Source: Glycine soja
Taxonomy: Eukaryota; Streptophyta; Magnoliopsida; Fabales; Fabaceae
Length of the DNA stretch: 64,000 nucleotides
NCBI RefSeq assembly: GCF_004193775.1
Contig: NC_041003.1
Coordinates: forward strand, 46,815,611 to 46,879,610
Direction: 5' to 3'
The translations under genes and the position numbers were made by a program. A model generated the notes under the pieces. The model was not told the origin of the DNA. It did not search any database and worked only from the letters and a program-made list of their open reading frames with translations. Shown here one piece after another: positions 37,425 through 47,310 of the stretch. How positions within the stretch are numbered: the stretch's first letter is position 1; each line of letters starts with the position of its first letter.

Positions 37425-39101
37425 ATGGTTTCCGTTGATAATGGTAAAGATGAAATTGAAGAATCTAATGGAAGTAAAGTAAATGAGTTTGCTTCCATAG
37501 ATATTTCAACTTCTCGAAGAACAATGGTGGGCAATGAAAATCCTCAAAGAAAGTTCCAGGGCACCTTGAGTTCTATTCCCAATAGGATCAACTTCTTCAA
37601 ATTTGGTTCTGCATCTGCCAAATTCAGGAGGCTTGCTACTGAGAAGGACCAGATTTCGCAAGGCGTGCCTTCCCCGGGTTCTATTGGGTTAAGAGAGCGC
37701 TTCAGTGGCATGTTTGCTAAGAAACTTGACTGGGTTTCACTCAAGAAGATGTGTTTAGAATGGTTTAGGGACCCAATGAACATAGCCCTTTTTGTGTGGA
37801 TCTTGTGTGTTGCTATTTCAGGTGCAATTCTGTTCCTTGTCATGACTGGTATGTTGAATGCTGTGCTGCCAAGGAAGTCACAGAGAAACGCGTGGTTTGA
37901 AGTGAACAATCAAATACTCAATGCACTGTTTACCCTCATGTGTTTGTACCAGCATCCAAAGAGGATCTACCACCTTGTCCTTCTGTGCAGGTGGAGTCCA
38001 CAAGATATCTCAAGGCTTAGAAAGGTGTATTGCAAGAATGGGACTTATAAGCCCCATGAGTGGGCACACATGATGGTAATGGTCATTCTCCTTAATGTGA
38101 ACTGTTTTGCTCAATATGCACTTTGTGGTCTAAACTTGGGGTATAAAAGATCTGACCGTCCGGCCATTGGAGTTGGAATATGCATATCTTTTGCTATTGG
38201 TGCGCCTGCAGTTGCTGGTCTGTATTCCATTCTTAGCCCTCTAGGTAAAGATTATCATTCTGAGATGGATGAAGAAGCACAGATTCAAGAATCTGTTGCT
38301 CAGAAGCAAGAGCCACTGAGAGTGAAATCATTTCAGAAGAAATATTCATTTGCCTCCAAACAGCAGCGAAGGGTTATCGAAACTAGACCACAGTGGAGTG
38401 GAGGAATACTTGACATATGGAATGATATTTCTCAAGCATACCTATCACTTTTCTGTACTTTTTGTGTGTTTGGTTGGAACATGGAGAGACTTGGCTTTGG
38501 AAACATGTATGTTCACATTGCTACTTTTATGCTATTTTGTATGGCTCCCTTTTGGATTTTTATCTTGGCTGCTGTGAATATTGAGGATGAAACTGTTAGG
38601 CAGGCTCTAGTAGCAACCGGGATCATTCTGTGTCTTTTTGGTTTACTGTATGGTGGTTTTTGGAGGATCCAAATGAGAAAAAGGTTCAATTTGCCTACTT
38701 ATAACTTCTGTTTTGGCAAGCCTTCAGCTTCTGATTGCACACTTTGGCTATGCTGTTGCTGGTGCTCTCTTGCTCAAGAAGTGCGAACGGGGAATAGCTA
38801 TGATATTATAGAAGATAAATTATGCAGGAAAGAAGTTTATTCTAGTGACCAACAGCTAATGTCACCTTTGCCTCGTGAAGATGTGGCATCAAGCAAATCT
38901 GGCACAAGTTCTCCTTTGGGTAACAACTCTTCCCCTTCTATGATCAAGCCATCTAGTCCTCTAAATTCAAGCGGTTTTGTTAAGGGGTATTATAGTCCAG
39001 AGAGGTCACTATCTACTGTAAAAGAAGAGGTTCCTGAAAGAAGTAAAGATGGAACAATGAACCCACCAACTCCTCCATCAATACAAAGAGAATCTCCTTA
39101 G
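37425..39101 (+). CDS. PLAC8-family protein with DUF2985 region
   Basis: A single coding exon of 558 aa. The ATG at 37,425 is the first in frame and is followed by an acidic, Ser-rich N-terminus. A basic/hydrophobic region (about residues 40-110) leads to a transmembrane stretch (IALFVWILCVAISGAILFLV, about 125-145). The DUF2985-type block follows, with CLYQHPKRIYHLVLLCRWSP and a second hydrophobic region. The PLAC8 domain runs from about residue 322 to 465, with WSGGILDIWNDISQAYLS, FCVFGWN and a Cys-rich CTLWLCCCWCSLAQEVRTG segment near 437-454. The C-terminus (about 465-558) is Ser/Pro-rich and probably disordered. PLAC8 proteins are membrane-associated, and some plant members influence organ size, calcium or cadmium handling; the role of this large type is not well defined. 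It occupies the place of the PLAC8 gene in the Rhg1 block. Confidence 0.93.
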   Translation: MVSVDNGKDEIEESNGSKVNEFASIDISTSRRTMVGNENPQRKFQGTLSSIPNRINFFKFGSASAKFRRLATEKDQISQGVPSPGSIGLRERFSGMFAKKLDWVSLKKMCLEWFRDPMNIALFVWILCVAISGAILFLVMTGMLNAVLPRKSQRNAWFEVNNQILNALFTLMCLYQHPKRIYHLVLLCRWSPQDISRLRKVYCKNGTYKPHEWAHMMVMVILLNVNCFAQYALCGLNLGYKRSDRPAIGVGICISFAIGAPAVAGLYSILSPLGKDYHSEMDEEAQIQESVAQKQEPLRVKSFQKKYSFASKQQRRVIETRPQWSGGILDIWNDISQAYLSLFCTFCVFGWNMERLGFGNMYVHIATFMLFCMAPFWIFILAAVNIEDETVRQALVATGIILCLFGLLYGGFWRIQMRKRFNLPTYNFCFGKPSASDCTLWLCCCWCSLAQEVRTGNSYDIIEDKLCRKEVYSSDQQLMSPLPREDVASSKSGTSSPLGNNSSPSMIKPSSPLNSSGFVKGYYSPERSLSTVKEEVPERSKDGTMNPPTPPSIQRESP

Positions 39102-39677
39102 TCCATAAAGGTAAAAAAAAGACAGGGATGTCTTCTGCTCCCTAATAAACATGGCATTGTATGGGATGATGGTCCATCAAATTTTGTGCTCAGTGTATCC
39201 TAAGCCATGGTTCTGTTCTCTCAGCTCTCTTTTAATAATGTATGTCAACCTTGAATTTTATCTTAGGAAGTACATTTTAGATGTCGATTGAGCCACATTT
39301 GTGTACTTGATTGGGTAGATGTCTGTGTGAAGCCAAAGTCCTTTCTTTCTTTTTTGTGGTTTTCTTTACAATTTTCCTCCAATGTGAATTGATTTAAATG
39401 ACAGAGGGCATGGTTGTAGAGAGCATTGTACATTCTTAAATCTTAACGTGTGTTCCTTCTTGTGAGAGTAAAATAAATGATTGTGTACACACAACCAGGT
39501 TTGTTTTCCAACTTGTATTTTGGAAAACGACTTATTCACAGCTGTTTCCCTGCTGATCTCAAGGCATTGATGAAATGCTTATACAGCTTTCCTTGTTCAA
39601 TCCAAGATACAAGGCGCACGTTTGTATTGGTGTGTTGCTGTTGTGTTCTCATTTTGTTATAGATTAAAAAAAATAAA
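39102..39677. other. 3' flank of the PLAC8 gene
   Basis: Moderately AT-rich transcribed-looking sequence, likely the 3' UTR. AATAAA-like signals occur near 39,473. No separate gene is supported. Confidence 0.45.
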
Positions 39678-40080
39678 GGTTAAATTGTTATTTTGTCTCC
39701 CTAGTTTTTCAAATTCACAATTTTGGTCCCTTTGATTTTTAATTGTAATATTTGGTTTCCCTAATTTTACATCACGATTTTTGTCCCCTTGTAGATTATT
39801 AACTAATAATTGTGATTATTAAAAATATTAAATTAATTATAAATTAAATAAAAATTACTAATCATTAAAAAAATTTAATGCTATTAATCTTAATGTAGTG
39901 TTGTTGCATATTGTTGTCAAAAATTAAGATTATTAATAGTTTTTTATTAATTTTTTTAATAATTAATGGTTTTAATTAATTTAATAACTCAATTAATTGA
40001 AATTATTTGTTAATAGTCTATTAGGAGGATCAAAATTACCTATTTATAAAATTTGGGAATCAAATGTTACAATTAAATTT
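39678..40080 (-). mobile_element. Truncated copy of the 2.3-kb-region MITE family
   Basis: The left arm (GGTTAAATTGTTATTTTG, then TTTTGGTCCCTTTGAT and TAATTGTAATATTTGG) matches the reverse complement of the right arm of the element at 2324-2831. The core matches that element in reverse orientation (for example AATAACTCAATTAATTGA against its complement, and AATAGTTTTTTATT). The right arm keeps only the inner part (GGATCAAAATTACC to AATTAAATTT); roughly the outer 60 bp are missing. No target duplication could be identified. Confidence 0.65.
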
Positions 40081-40324
40081 AGCTCATGTATAACACCTAA
40101 TAAAGATTTGTTTTTATATAATTGTGATTTTAAATATAATTCATAATAAATATGTTTTTTTATCATGATATTAATACAAAATATTTATTATTTAAGACAT
40201 TGACTAATGTTCCTTAAAGATGGTGAACACACACAAGGGTGTGGTGTTGGTTTATAAATTACTAATACATTATAACTAAAATTCATAGTAAATATTTTTG
40301 TAAATATACAGTTTTTTGTTAGAC

Positions 40325-40690
40325 TTTATAGGATGGACAAATAGTTGAACAAGGTCATCGTTACAGGCAATGACACAATGGAAGAAGTTATTAGAGTTAT
40401 TTGAATTTCAGAAGATTAATAAGAATGCACCCCCCTTGAGAAAATGCTCAGCTCTACCCCAACCCAATTGCTAAATTCACAATTCCAGTTAGCACAAAGC
40501 ATTCATATTTTCTTTGCCCCAAGAAACATACAAATTAAGGATTTATGGTATCAACATTAAGTTAAATTCTATTATCTATGTCGAGTTTGTAGAGGTATAA
40601 GTATATCTCTTTCAATTTTATTCTTCACCTTTTTCTCCGAATAAAAGCTTCTGATAGAGAGGCATCAAATTAAATAAGATATATTTTTTG
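40325..40690 (+). pseudogene. Fragment of a duplicated HMA gene (last exon and 3' flank)
   Basis: The sequence matches the last exon of the HMA gene at 47,165-47,310 and its 3' flank to about 47,515. Shared blocks include GTTGAACAAGGTCATCG and CCCAACCCAATTGCT, and further the AAGAAACATA and TCTGATAG motifs downstream. Relative to that gene, CAG has become a TAG stop at 40,342-40,344, and a further TGA lies at 40,402-40,404. The CxxC-bearing exon is absent, so no metal-binding product is possible. It lies just beyond the 3' end of the CAN nuclease gene. Confidence 0.85.
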
Positions 40691-41334
40691 GTATTGAATT
40701 TTTTTTTCAATTTTTTTGTTATTTTAGATGTCATGCACACATAAATGATATTCACAAATCCATTGTAACTAAATATTTTTTTATAAAAAAAAACAGATCC
40801 ACTTTGATTCATGAATGATCGTTTTAAGGTGAGATCAAAGATAAAGACTAGGTAATTTTTGTTTTAATATGAAAAAGTTTAAGTAAGTTAGGATGCAGGA
40901 ATTCACTAAAATTAGGACAGACCACAAGACTTAAAAAGAATACTTAAATAAATACTTACATATTACCCATAACACAAGGTTTTCACATCGACAACAGAAT
41001 CAAACTTTACCAACCTTTATTGGTTGAGACTGAGTAATTAAGCCATTGCAATGAATTGAACATATATTGAATATATGTAATGTCCTTAATTTTCATTCTC
41101 TCCTTATCTCAGGTATTCAAGCCTATTGATAAAAACTTGTTTGGGAGGTCTAATATCAGACTTTTTAATAATCCAAGCATTCCATTGACAAATAGATCTA
41201 GTTGGTTGACAGTTGTTTTATATACATGCAATTTGTTACAACAATGATACACTAATATTGAATGAAGGGCTTTTGTTTTGCCCTAGACTCAATTTCTTTT
41301 GGCAATAATGCTGCTAGTCTGATTTTAGGTGTTG
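40691..41334. other. Spacer and 3' flank of the CAN nuclease gene
   Basis: No gene seen. The right part probably contains the 3' UTR of the minus-strand nuclease gene. Confidence 0.45.
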
Positions 41335-43528
41335 TCATGCAGCCTCTCGTCTGTCCTTTCTCCATTCCCATGGCTTCTCAGGATTTTTTGAAGCCCATAA
41401 TCCAACACGCTTTGCTCTGGCTTGTTTTTCCCACTAACACCATAAGAACTTACGAAAGTTAGCTTTGAACTATGATGAAAGAACCAGAACAACATGGGTT
41501 AGTACTTACTGTTTCCAGTTCCGGTCGTTTGTCATATGCTACGTAGTGCCATGCTAAACCTTTCTTTAACATCATTTCCTTTGTCACAACAGAAAAGCAA
41601 GATGAGAAACTTAGAAAGTAGAAACATTTATAGATTAAGAGCAAGATGACAACATGTACACATAAAATGAATACCTGTACAAAAATGCCATTACAATAGA
41701 TATCACCTACAGAACGACCATAACGATCTTCCTCATAAACAAGGATCCTCAAAGGCTTGCCTTGAACAATCTTGGTCAGTTCAGTTTTAGCTTCCTTTCC
41801 ATATGGCATTGCACTTTCTGGTGCATCAATTCCCCTATTTTGTTTCCAGGGTTCATTAGTGTCTCCCACAACAACAACTTAAACACTCTAACACTAGTGC
41901 TTGTAGAGTCATTACCTTAACCGAATCCTATACTTCTTGGCTAGAATTTCCTCGTTTTGAACCGGAATCACCCTAAGTAAGCAAACAATTAGAAAAAAAA
42001 ATTTGGAGCATTGGAATCATAGATATAAGGAATTGGAAAACTACAAACGAACCGATATCCTGAATCAATGATCTGTTTGTGCAATGCATCCGCTTCTGTA
42101 AAGTTCCTTCGTGCACGCGCTTCTGATCTTCGCACGGCTGCTGCATGCACATTTCCAGGGACAAATGCTGATTCCCTGGGGTCTGTTGTGCTAACATACA
42201 CAGTTATAGTGTCTCCATCTGCTACTGCCTTTGCATCAACCTAGTCCCATTGAGAATAATGATGATTCATGTCATGTTGTCAACTACCACATTTTCAACT
42301 CAGGTATACTTATGACTTTACACATTTCCAATCCAGGTATACTTATGACTTTATATTATGGATTGAATGGAAATGTTAAATTCTTACCGGCAAGGTGTGC
42401 ATTTCAAATTGAACTCCATCAGGCAAGGATGAAAGGGGTTGGGTAGTTCCTTGAACCAGTGTGTGTGGTAGAGGAAGACCATAGAAAGCCAACAATCCCT
42501 ATTAAATTAAGCAGCATAACTTTCATCCACAATGAGCTTTGTTTTTTTTAGATGACTTAGGTAACATACTAGTACAGTCATACTTAAATTCAAAGTTTGG
42601 AAGAGCATGCAAACCTCAACATCTGCTTTTTGATGTCTTCTCAAGGTCTGAATGACAAGTCTAGCTGCTTCTTCAGGTGTCTTAGGAGGAGGTTTTGCCT
42701 CTTTCCAAGCATCTACTAACTTTCTATACCTTCAAAAACATTGTAAGGAACAAAGAGTGCACACATAGTTCAAAGGTAAAGACTTGTGAACGTTTTACAG
42801 TATTCAATTTAAGTCCCGTTTGGATAATCTTTTCAATAAGTATTCTCAGGAGAAGAAAATAAGAAAATCAAATGAATTAAATTTCTCTAGAAAGTTAAAT
42901 CAGCTTGGGGAGAAGTTAAATGAGAGAACTTGTATAATCACCTTATACATAAGCTAATTTTAATTTATAAAAGTTTAATTCATTTTACCTTCATATTTTC
43001 TTCTCCTAAGTGTTTATTAAGAAGTTTATTCAATGAAAGCCTTAGTAAGAAGAACGGGGTTGGTGAGTATACCAATTAGCCTGAGCCTTCTTAGAAGACA
43101 CAACATGCTTGCTGAGTCCTTCCGGGACCTAAAAACATTTTAAAAGGGAAAACATAAAGACCTCACAAAACCAATATACCAAATTAGCCGAAAAGCATAA
43201 AGACATCACAAAATGAACATGCCAAATTAGCAGAAAAAAACAGAATTACACCAAGAGTAAGTTGTCATGCTTTTAAATTGCGGTCGCAGTTGAGTTGCGG
43301 TGAGTCAAACGCTATTTAAAACCATGGAACTAAGTTCCAAATTGTAGGGCTAAAGGGAGCAACATGTATATGTACCTGGGAGGTGATGTCAAAGTGAAAG
43401 AGATCATGGGCAAGTGTTGAAACACCAACGGTGGCAGAGGAAACACCGTGTGGTCCAAGTGATTCAGAATCACCAGCTGCTGTGGGCTTGCAGCAATGGC
43501 TGTAGAGGAATCTCAGGGCGTTCCCCAT
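41335..43528 (-). CDS. Staphylococcal nuclease-like Ca2+-dependent nuclease (CAN1/CAN2 type)
   Basis: Nine exons: 43,528-43,376, 43,128-43,073, 42,729-42,615, 42,498-42,388, 42,240-42,053, 41,972-41,916, 41,834-41,675, 41,578-41,510 and 41,433-41,335 (minus strand). All borders are GT-AG, and 1,008 nt give 335 aa. The N-terminus [13 protein letters not shown] has Gly2 for myristoylation and Cys12/13 for palmitoylation, which tether Arabidopsis CAN proteins to the plasma membrane. The SNase domain spans about residues 146-320. Relative to staphylococcal nuclease, R225 and E233 (in RLRGIDAPE) and R267 (in EDRYGR) fit the catalytic Arg35, Glu43 and Arg87, with D230 for metal binding. The C-terminus is basic ([13 protein letters not shown]). 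The protein should cleave DNA and RNA with calcium, likely in cell death or stress. A MITE lies in intron 2. Confidence 0.93.
42810..43047. mobile_element. MITE-like inverted repeat in intron 2 of the nuclease gene
   Basis: The left arm (TAAGTCCCGTTTGGATAATC, then TCAATAAGTATTCTCAGGAG) pairs imperfectly with the reverse complement of the right arm (TTACTAAGGCTTTCATTGAA, then TTAATAAACACTTAGGAG). Both arms share AGGAGAAGAAAAT. The element is about 240 bp, without coding sequence, wholly inside the intron and clear of both splice sites. Confidence 0.6.
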
Positions 43529-45979
43529 GATTCAATCTTATCAAAGGTTGAAACTTTGATGAGAGAAATTGGGAGAGATGAAGAGGGAGAAAACCTAGGG
43601 GTGTGGCAACGAATCTGGTATTTTTATTATTGGGATCGGGTAACACTTACAAATGGAAATGTGCAAAAAGAAAAAGAAAATTTTAGAAACAGAATAGAAC
43701 AGGTGGCGAATTGTGATTGGCTGTTGTGTTGAATTCTTATTTTTTGCGACGCTGTTGGAGACAAACTGTGGCTGGCAGGTCTTCGTCAACGGTTTAACGT
43801 GAAATGTCGGAAACGCTTTTTGAGTATAAAAAAGAAATTCTGGCTTGGTTTAGGGGCCATTGATGGGGTGGTTAAAACTAATGTGATGCTATCTTTAAAA
43901 ATTCCAGCATGTATCTAGGCATGTGCAAAGTTTTTAAGAGTTTAATTTATATACACGTAAAATTAATCAGAATTTTGTGATTGTTATTACTATAAATGAT
44001 AATTTATTATTAAATGATTCTATAAATATCATTTATACTATTATATATTATTTATTAAAATTTAAGTATGAATACAAATACAATGTGTAATGGATCTTAA
44101 TTAATGTAACGAGATATTAAATGTTTCTTTTTATTCTTTTAAAAGATATTTTTTGAATTGTTAATATGTAGAATTTTAATTTTATGTATTTACTTAACTT
44201 AATATTTTTTGCACAGCAAAAGAAATTAAATTAATATTTTTTTTAAATTATCACAATTTCCTTAAATGATTACTTTTGGATTCTATTAGGTAGTATAATA
44301 AAAACTAAGAATATGTGACCACTTGGTTGGAGTATTAGGCAATGGAATGTAATTTTTTTTACTGAGAAATACTAATAGTTAGTTTGTTAATTTTTGTTAG
44401 GGAAAATATTCTAGCTAAAGACAATCTATTCCTTCATCCGTCCACTTTGTTAGTTTATAAATAGTTTTGTTTTGTTCGCACTTGGCAGGTACAAATTATA
44501 ATCTTTTGAGATATTCTATTTCACAAAAATGGAGATAATTGGTAAGGAAAAGTTTCAGAAGATTGTCTCGTTCAAAATAATAATTGTTCATACTATATAG
44601 TGAGGTAGCCAACTAGCCATTTTATTTTACTACTAACTATATAGTTGCCAAGGTTGGCCCTGCGTCAGCAATAGAAAGATAGGGAGGGAAAAAGACAATG
44701 CAGTGCAGGATCATTTCAAATGCCTAGCTAAGAGCTTCACTTTAATTTATGAGAAATTTAGCTGTGCATTATTTTTTTATAATATTTTATATTAAAGGAT
44801 AGAGAAGACGATGAAAGAAAGAAAAAAGTGCGATAAAATGATGAATGTAATAAAGAAATTCTTTTACAAATAGTACAAACCATACATTATAAAATAGATT
44901 ATTGGTGAACTTTATTTGGTGCCTAACTTTTCCTGGTGCCCACTTTAGGTTAAGGTAAGGCAAGTTGCAAAAAAAGTAACATAAAAGAAATCTAATGAAT
45001 TGAATCCTCCCTTAATACAAATGGACTGTAATCAAGAGCTTCAATTGTATGATTAATTTATGAGAAATGTCTATGCAAGGCATGAACATCAATCAGTCTA
45101 ACCGAAAATTCATGAAAAGGAGCATCCACTTGATTGTACTCACCTAATGGTTAGTTTATAGGGAGTCAATCTCACAAAGAATCCAAGAATACCATAGACC
45201 TAGGAACTTTGATCCTCTAGTTGTTACTTTCTGCACCTCCAAGTTACTTCCTACACTCTTTTTAGAATATTTTTTTTTTATCTTTTGGATTGGTCATTCT
45301 GGAAGCCCAAACAAGAATGCATTCTAGAATGTAATTTACATTCGGAAGTCATAAAGAATGTGCAGGAATCAACTTGGGAGGTACAGCAAGAATATACTGA
45401 TAGTCTTTGATGATACCACCAAAAACTGTTTTACATAGGCCTATTTGCTGTTGCTATTCACATTCATAATTTCATATTCAACTTCATTTACACGCGAGTA
45501 TATCACTATTATTAAACACTTTTTCCCAAACATAACAGTAAACTCACCTTTGTCCATATATACATGTTTGATGATTATAGAAGTGAAACTAAACCACACC
45601 CACTCTTAAAAATTCAATTCAGAACTTTCAAGAAATAAATAAGAAAAACAGCAGTATGATACTTGTCAAATGTATTGCACAAGTTAAGGTTCTAACAATA
45701 TTGTCATAAACTCAGTCTCACGCCATCCTAGCCAAGTAAACCCAATATGTTCAACAAAAATATGTGGTCATAAGTTTGATTTTTGGCCTGCACATATGAA
45801 AAAACATACATATGTTTGAAAGATGTTAATCTCTTAAATAAATCTCGGTATCTCAAAAGATTAATCTTTGACTTTCAATTAAGAGATATCTTGATTCAGA
45901 AAAAAAAAATGATCAACAAAAGGTTAAGTTGTTAATCAAGTTTATTTCACTGTTGAAATTCTATCTTAAAACTGATTAA
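43529..45979. other. Intergenic region upstream of the nuclease gene
   Basis: The first 200-300 bases should contain the promoter of the minus-strand nuclease gene. The rest is AT-rich, with no supported gene on either strand. Confidence 0.5.
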
Positions 45980-46440
45980 CCTTAGAGTACGTTTGGATAG
46001 AAAATTTTAACCGAGGAAAGTAATTTATCAGAGAATTTGAATTTCTGTAATTTAGAATTTATTGTTTGGATACTTTTTATAAAGAATTTAAAATTTTAGA
46101 ATTTTAAAACAGAATTTTAAACAACTAAAAATCTGGAATTTCAATCTCCTTCTAAGAGGTGAGAAATTGAAATTCTCTTCTTACAGTTTTCTTCAAGAAA
46201 TACTGTCTGAGCTTCTAAAATATCGATCGGGTGTGAGCATAGAGGAAGAACACTTATAACTAGCACACCAATCATATCTTCTCTTTTTTTTCATTCATTT
46301 TTTTCATCCTTATAATTTTAATTTTTTTTATCCAAACACAAAATTTTGAAAATAAAAGAATTTCAATTGAAGTATTTGAAATTCTTAAAATTCAAAATTT
46401 TTCAGAATTTTAAATTTCTCCATCTAAACACACTCTAAGG
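45980..46440 (+). mobile_element. MITE-like element with about 30-bp terminal inverted repeats
   Basis: The left end CCTTAGAGTACGTTTGGATA and the reverse complement of the right end CCTTAGAGTGTGTTTAGATG match, and similarity continues inward through AAATTT/AATTCT-rich arms. There is no coding capacity. No clear target duplication was found, so the superfamily is not assigned. Confidence 0.65.
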
Positions 46441-46751
46441 AAAATTGTTGAACAAATATATAAATAAGTTGCACCTCAATAGGGATATGGTATGGAACCC
46501 TCCAACAATGGTGAATCTATATATTTAGCATTTATATTAGTTGCTTGTTTCCTTCCTCTTCATCTTTGTTCACTTGTTTTTGAGCCAAACTCAACAGAGA
46601 CATTGTGGTTGCCAACCTTACCGATGAGTGGAGGCCAGTTACTCCCAAATCAACAGTTAAGAAAGTTTCATGCGCCTTTTGTTGACAGAAAGTGAAGGAT
46701 TCCATCTTTTAAGTACAGAATTTGATTCCGTCTTCACTAATTGCTATTTCA

Positions 46752-46759
46752 TATAAATA
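46752..46759 (+). promoter_or_regulatory. TATA box of the HMA gene
   Basis: TATAAATA lies about 130 bp upstream of the first HMA exon's ATCGCGAAT. Position and sequence fit a core promoter. Confidence 0.45.
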
Positions 46760-46888
46760 TGGCTGTATGTCACACTGTGCCTAAAACATTAAAAATCACC
46801 CTACCCTTTTTCTTTCTTCCACTTGCTCGAGGCTTCTAACATCAGAGACGTTAACTTTGCATCAATTTTCCACTCAGAGACAATTAGA

Positions 46889-47310
46889 ATCGCGAATGTA
46901 AGAAACTTACTAGCTATTATTTTATCCTTTTGTTTTCAGCTATATATGGGAAAGAAAACTAATCAAAGTTTCTTGTTGTGTGTCATCAGGTAGTGGAAGT
47001 GAAGGTTGGTTTTCACTGTGATGAGTGTATCAAGAAAATTCTCAAGGCCATCAAGAAGATTGAAGGTGACAAATTCATTTCCCAAGTTCACAATGATAAA
47101 ACTAGATATATATATTATGATGATCTCTTTGCTATAACGTAATTTTTTGCCCGTTGCTTTGCAGATATTGAGAAGTATAACGTGGACAAACAGTTGAACA
47201 AGGTCATCGTTACAGGGAATGTCACAACGGAAGAAGTGATTAGAGTTCTTCAAAAGATTGGCAAGAATGCTACCCCATGGGAAAATCCTAAACCCCAACC
47301 CAATTGCTGA
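46889..47310 (+). CDS. Small heavy-metal-associated (HMA) domain protein, start codon apparently lost
   Basis: Exon blocks: 46,889-46,897, 46,990-47,065 and 47,165-47,310, with GT-AG borders and matching phases. The encoded chain reads (I)AN-VVEVKVGFHCDECIKKIL and ends NPKPQPNC, about 76 aa. The CDEC motif (CxxC, residues 13-16) is the copper/zinc-binding site of ATX1-like and HIPP-type metallochaperones. Related plant proteins start MAN-VVEVKVG as I recall them; here the expected ATG reads ATC at 46,889-46,891, and no in-frame ATG precedes it back to a TAA stop. The gene may therefore be silent, initiate at a non-AUG codon, or use an unseen upstream exon. The two main exons are otherwise undamaged. 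A degraded copy of its last exon lies at 40.3 kb. Confidence 0.72.

Noticed and set aside
46492..46695. 67-codon frame with a hydrophobic N-terminus between a MITE and the HMA gene
   Set aside because: It begins with a true ATG, but no family resemblance or splice support; it may be chance in the HMA promoter region.
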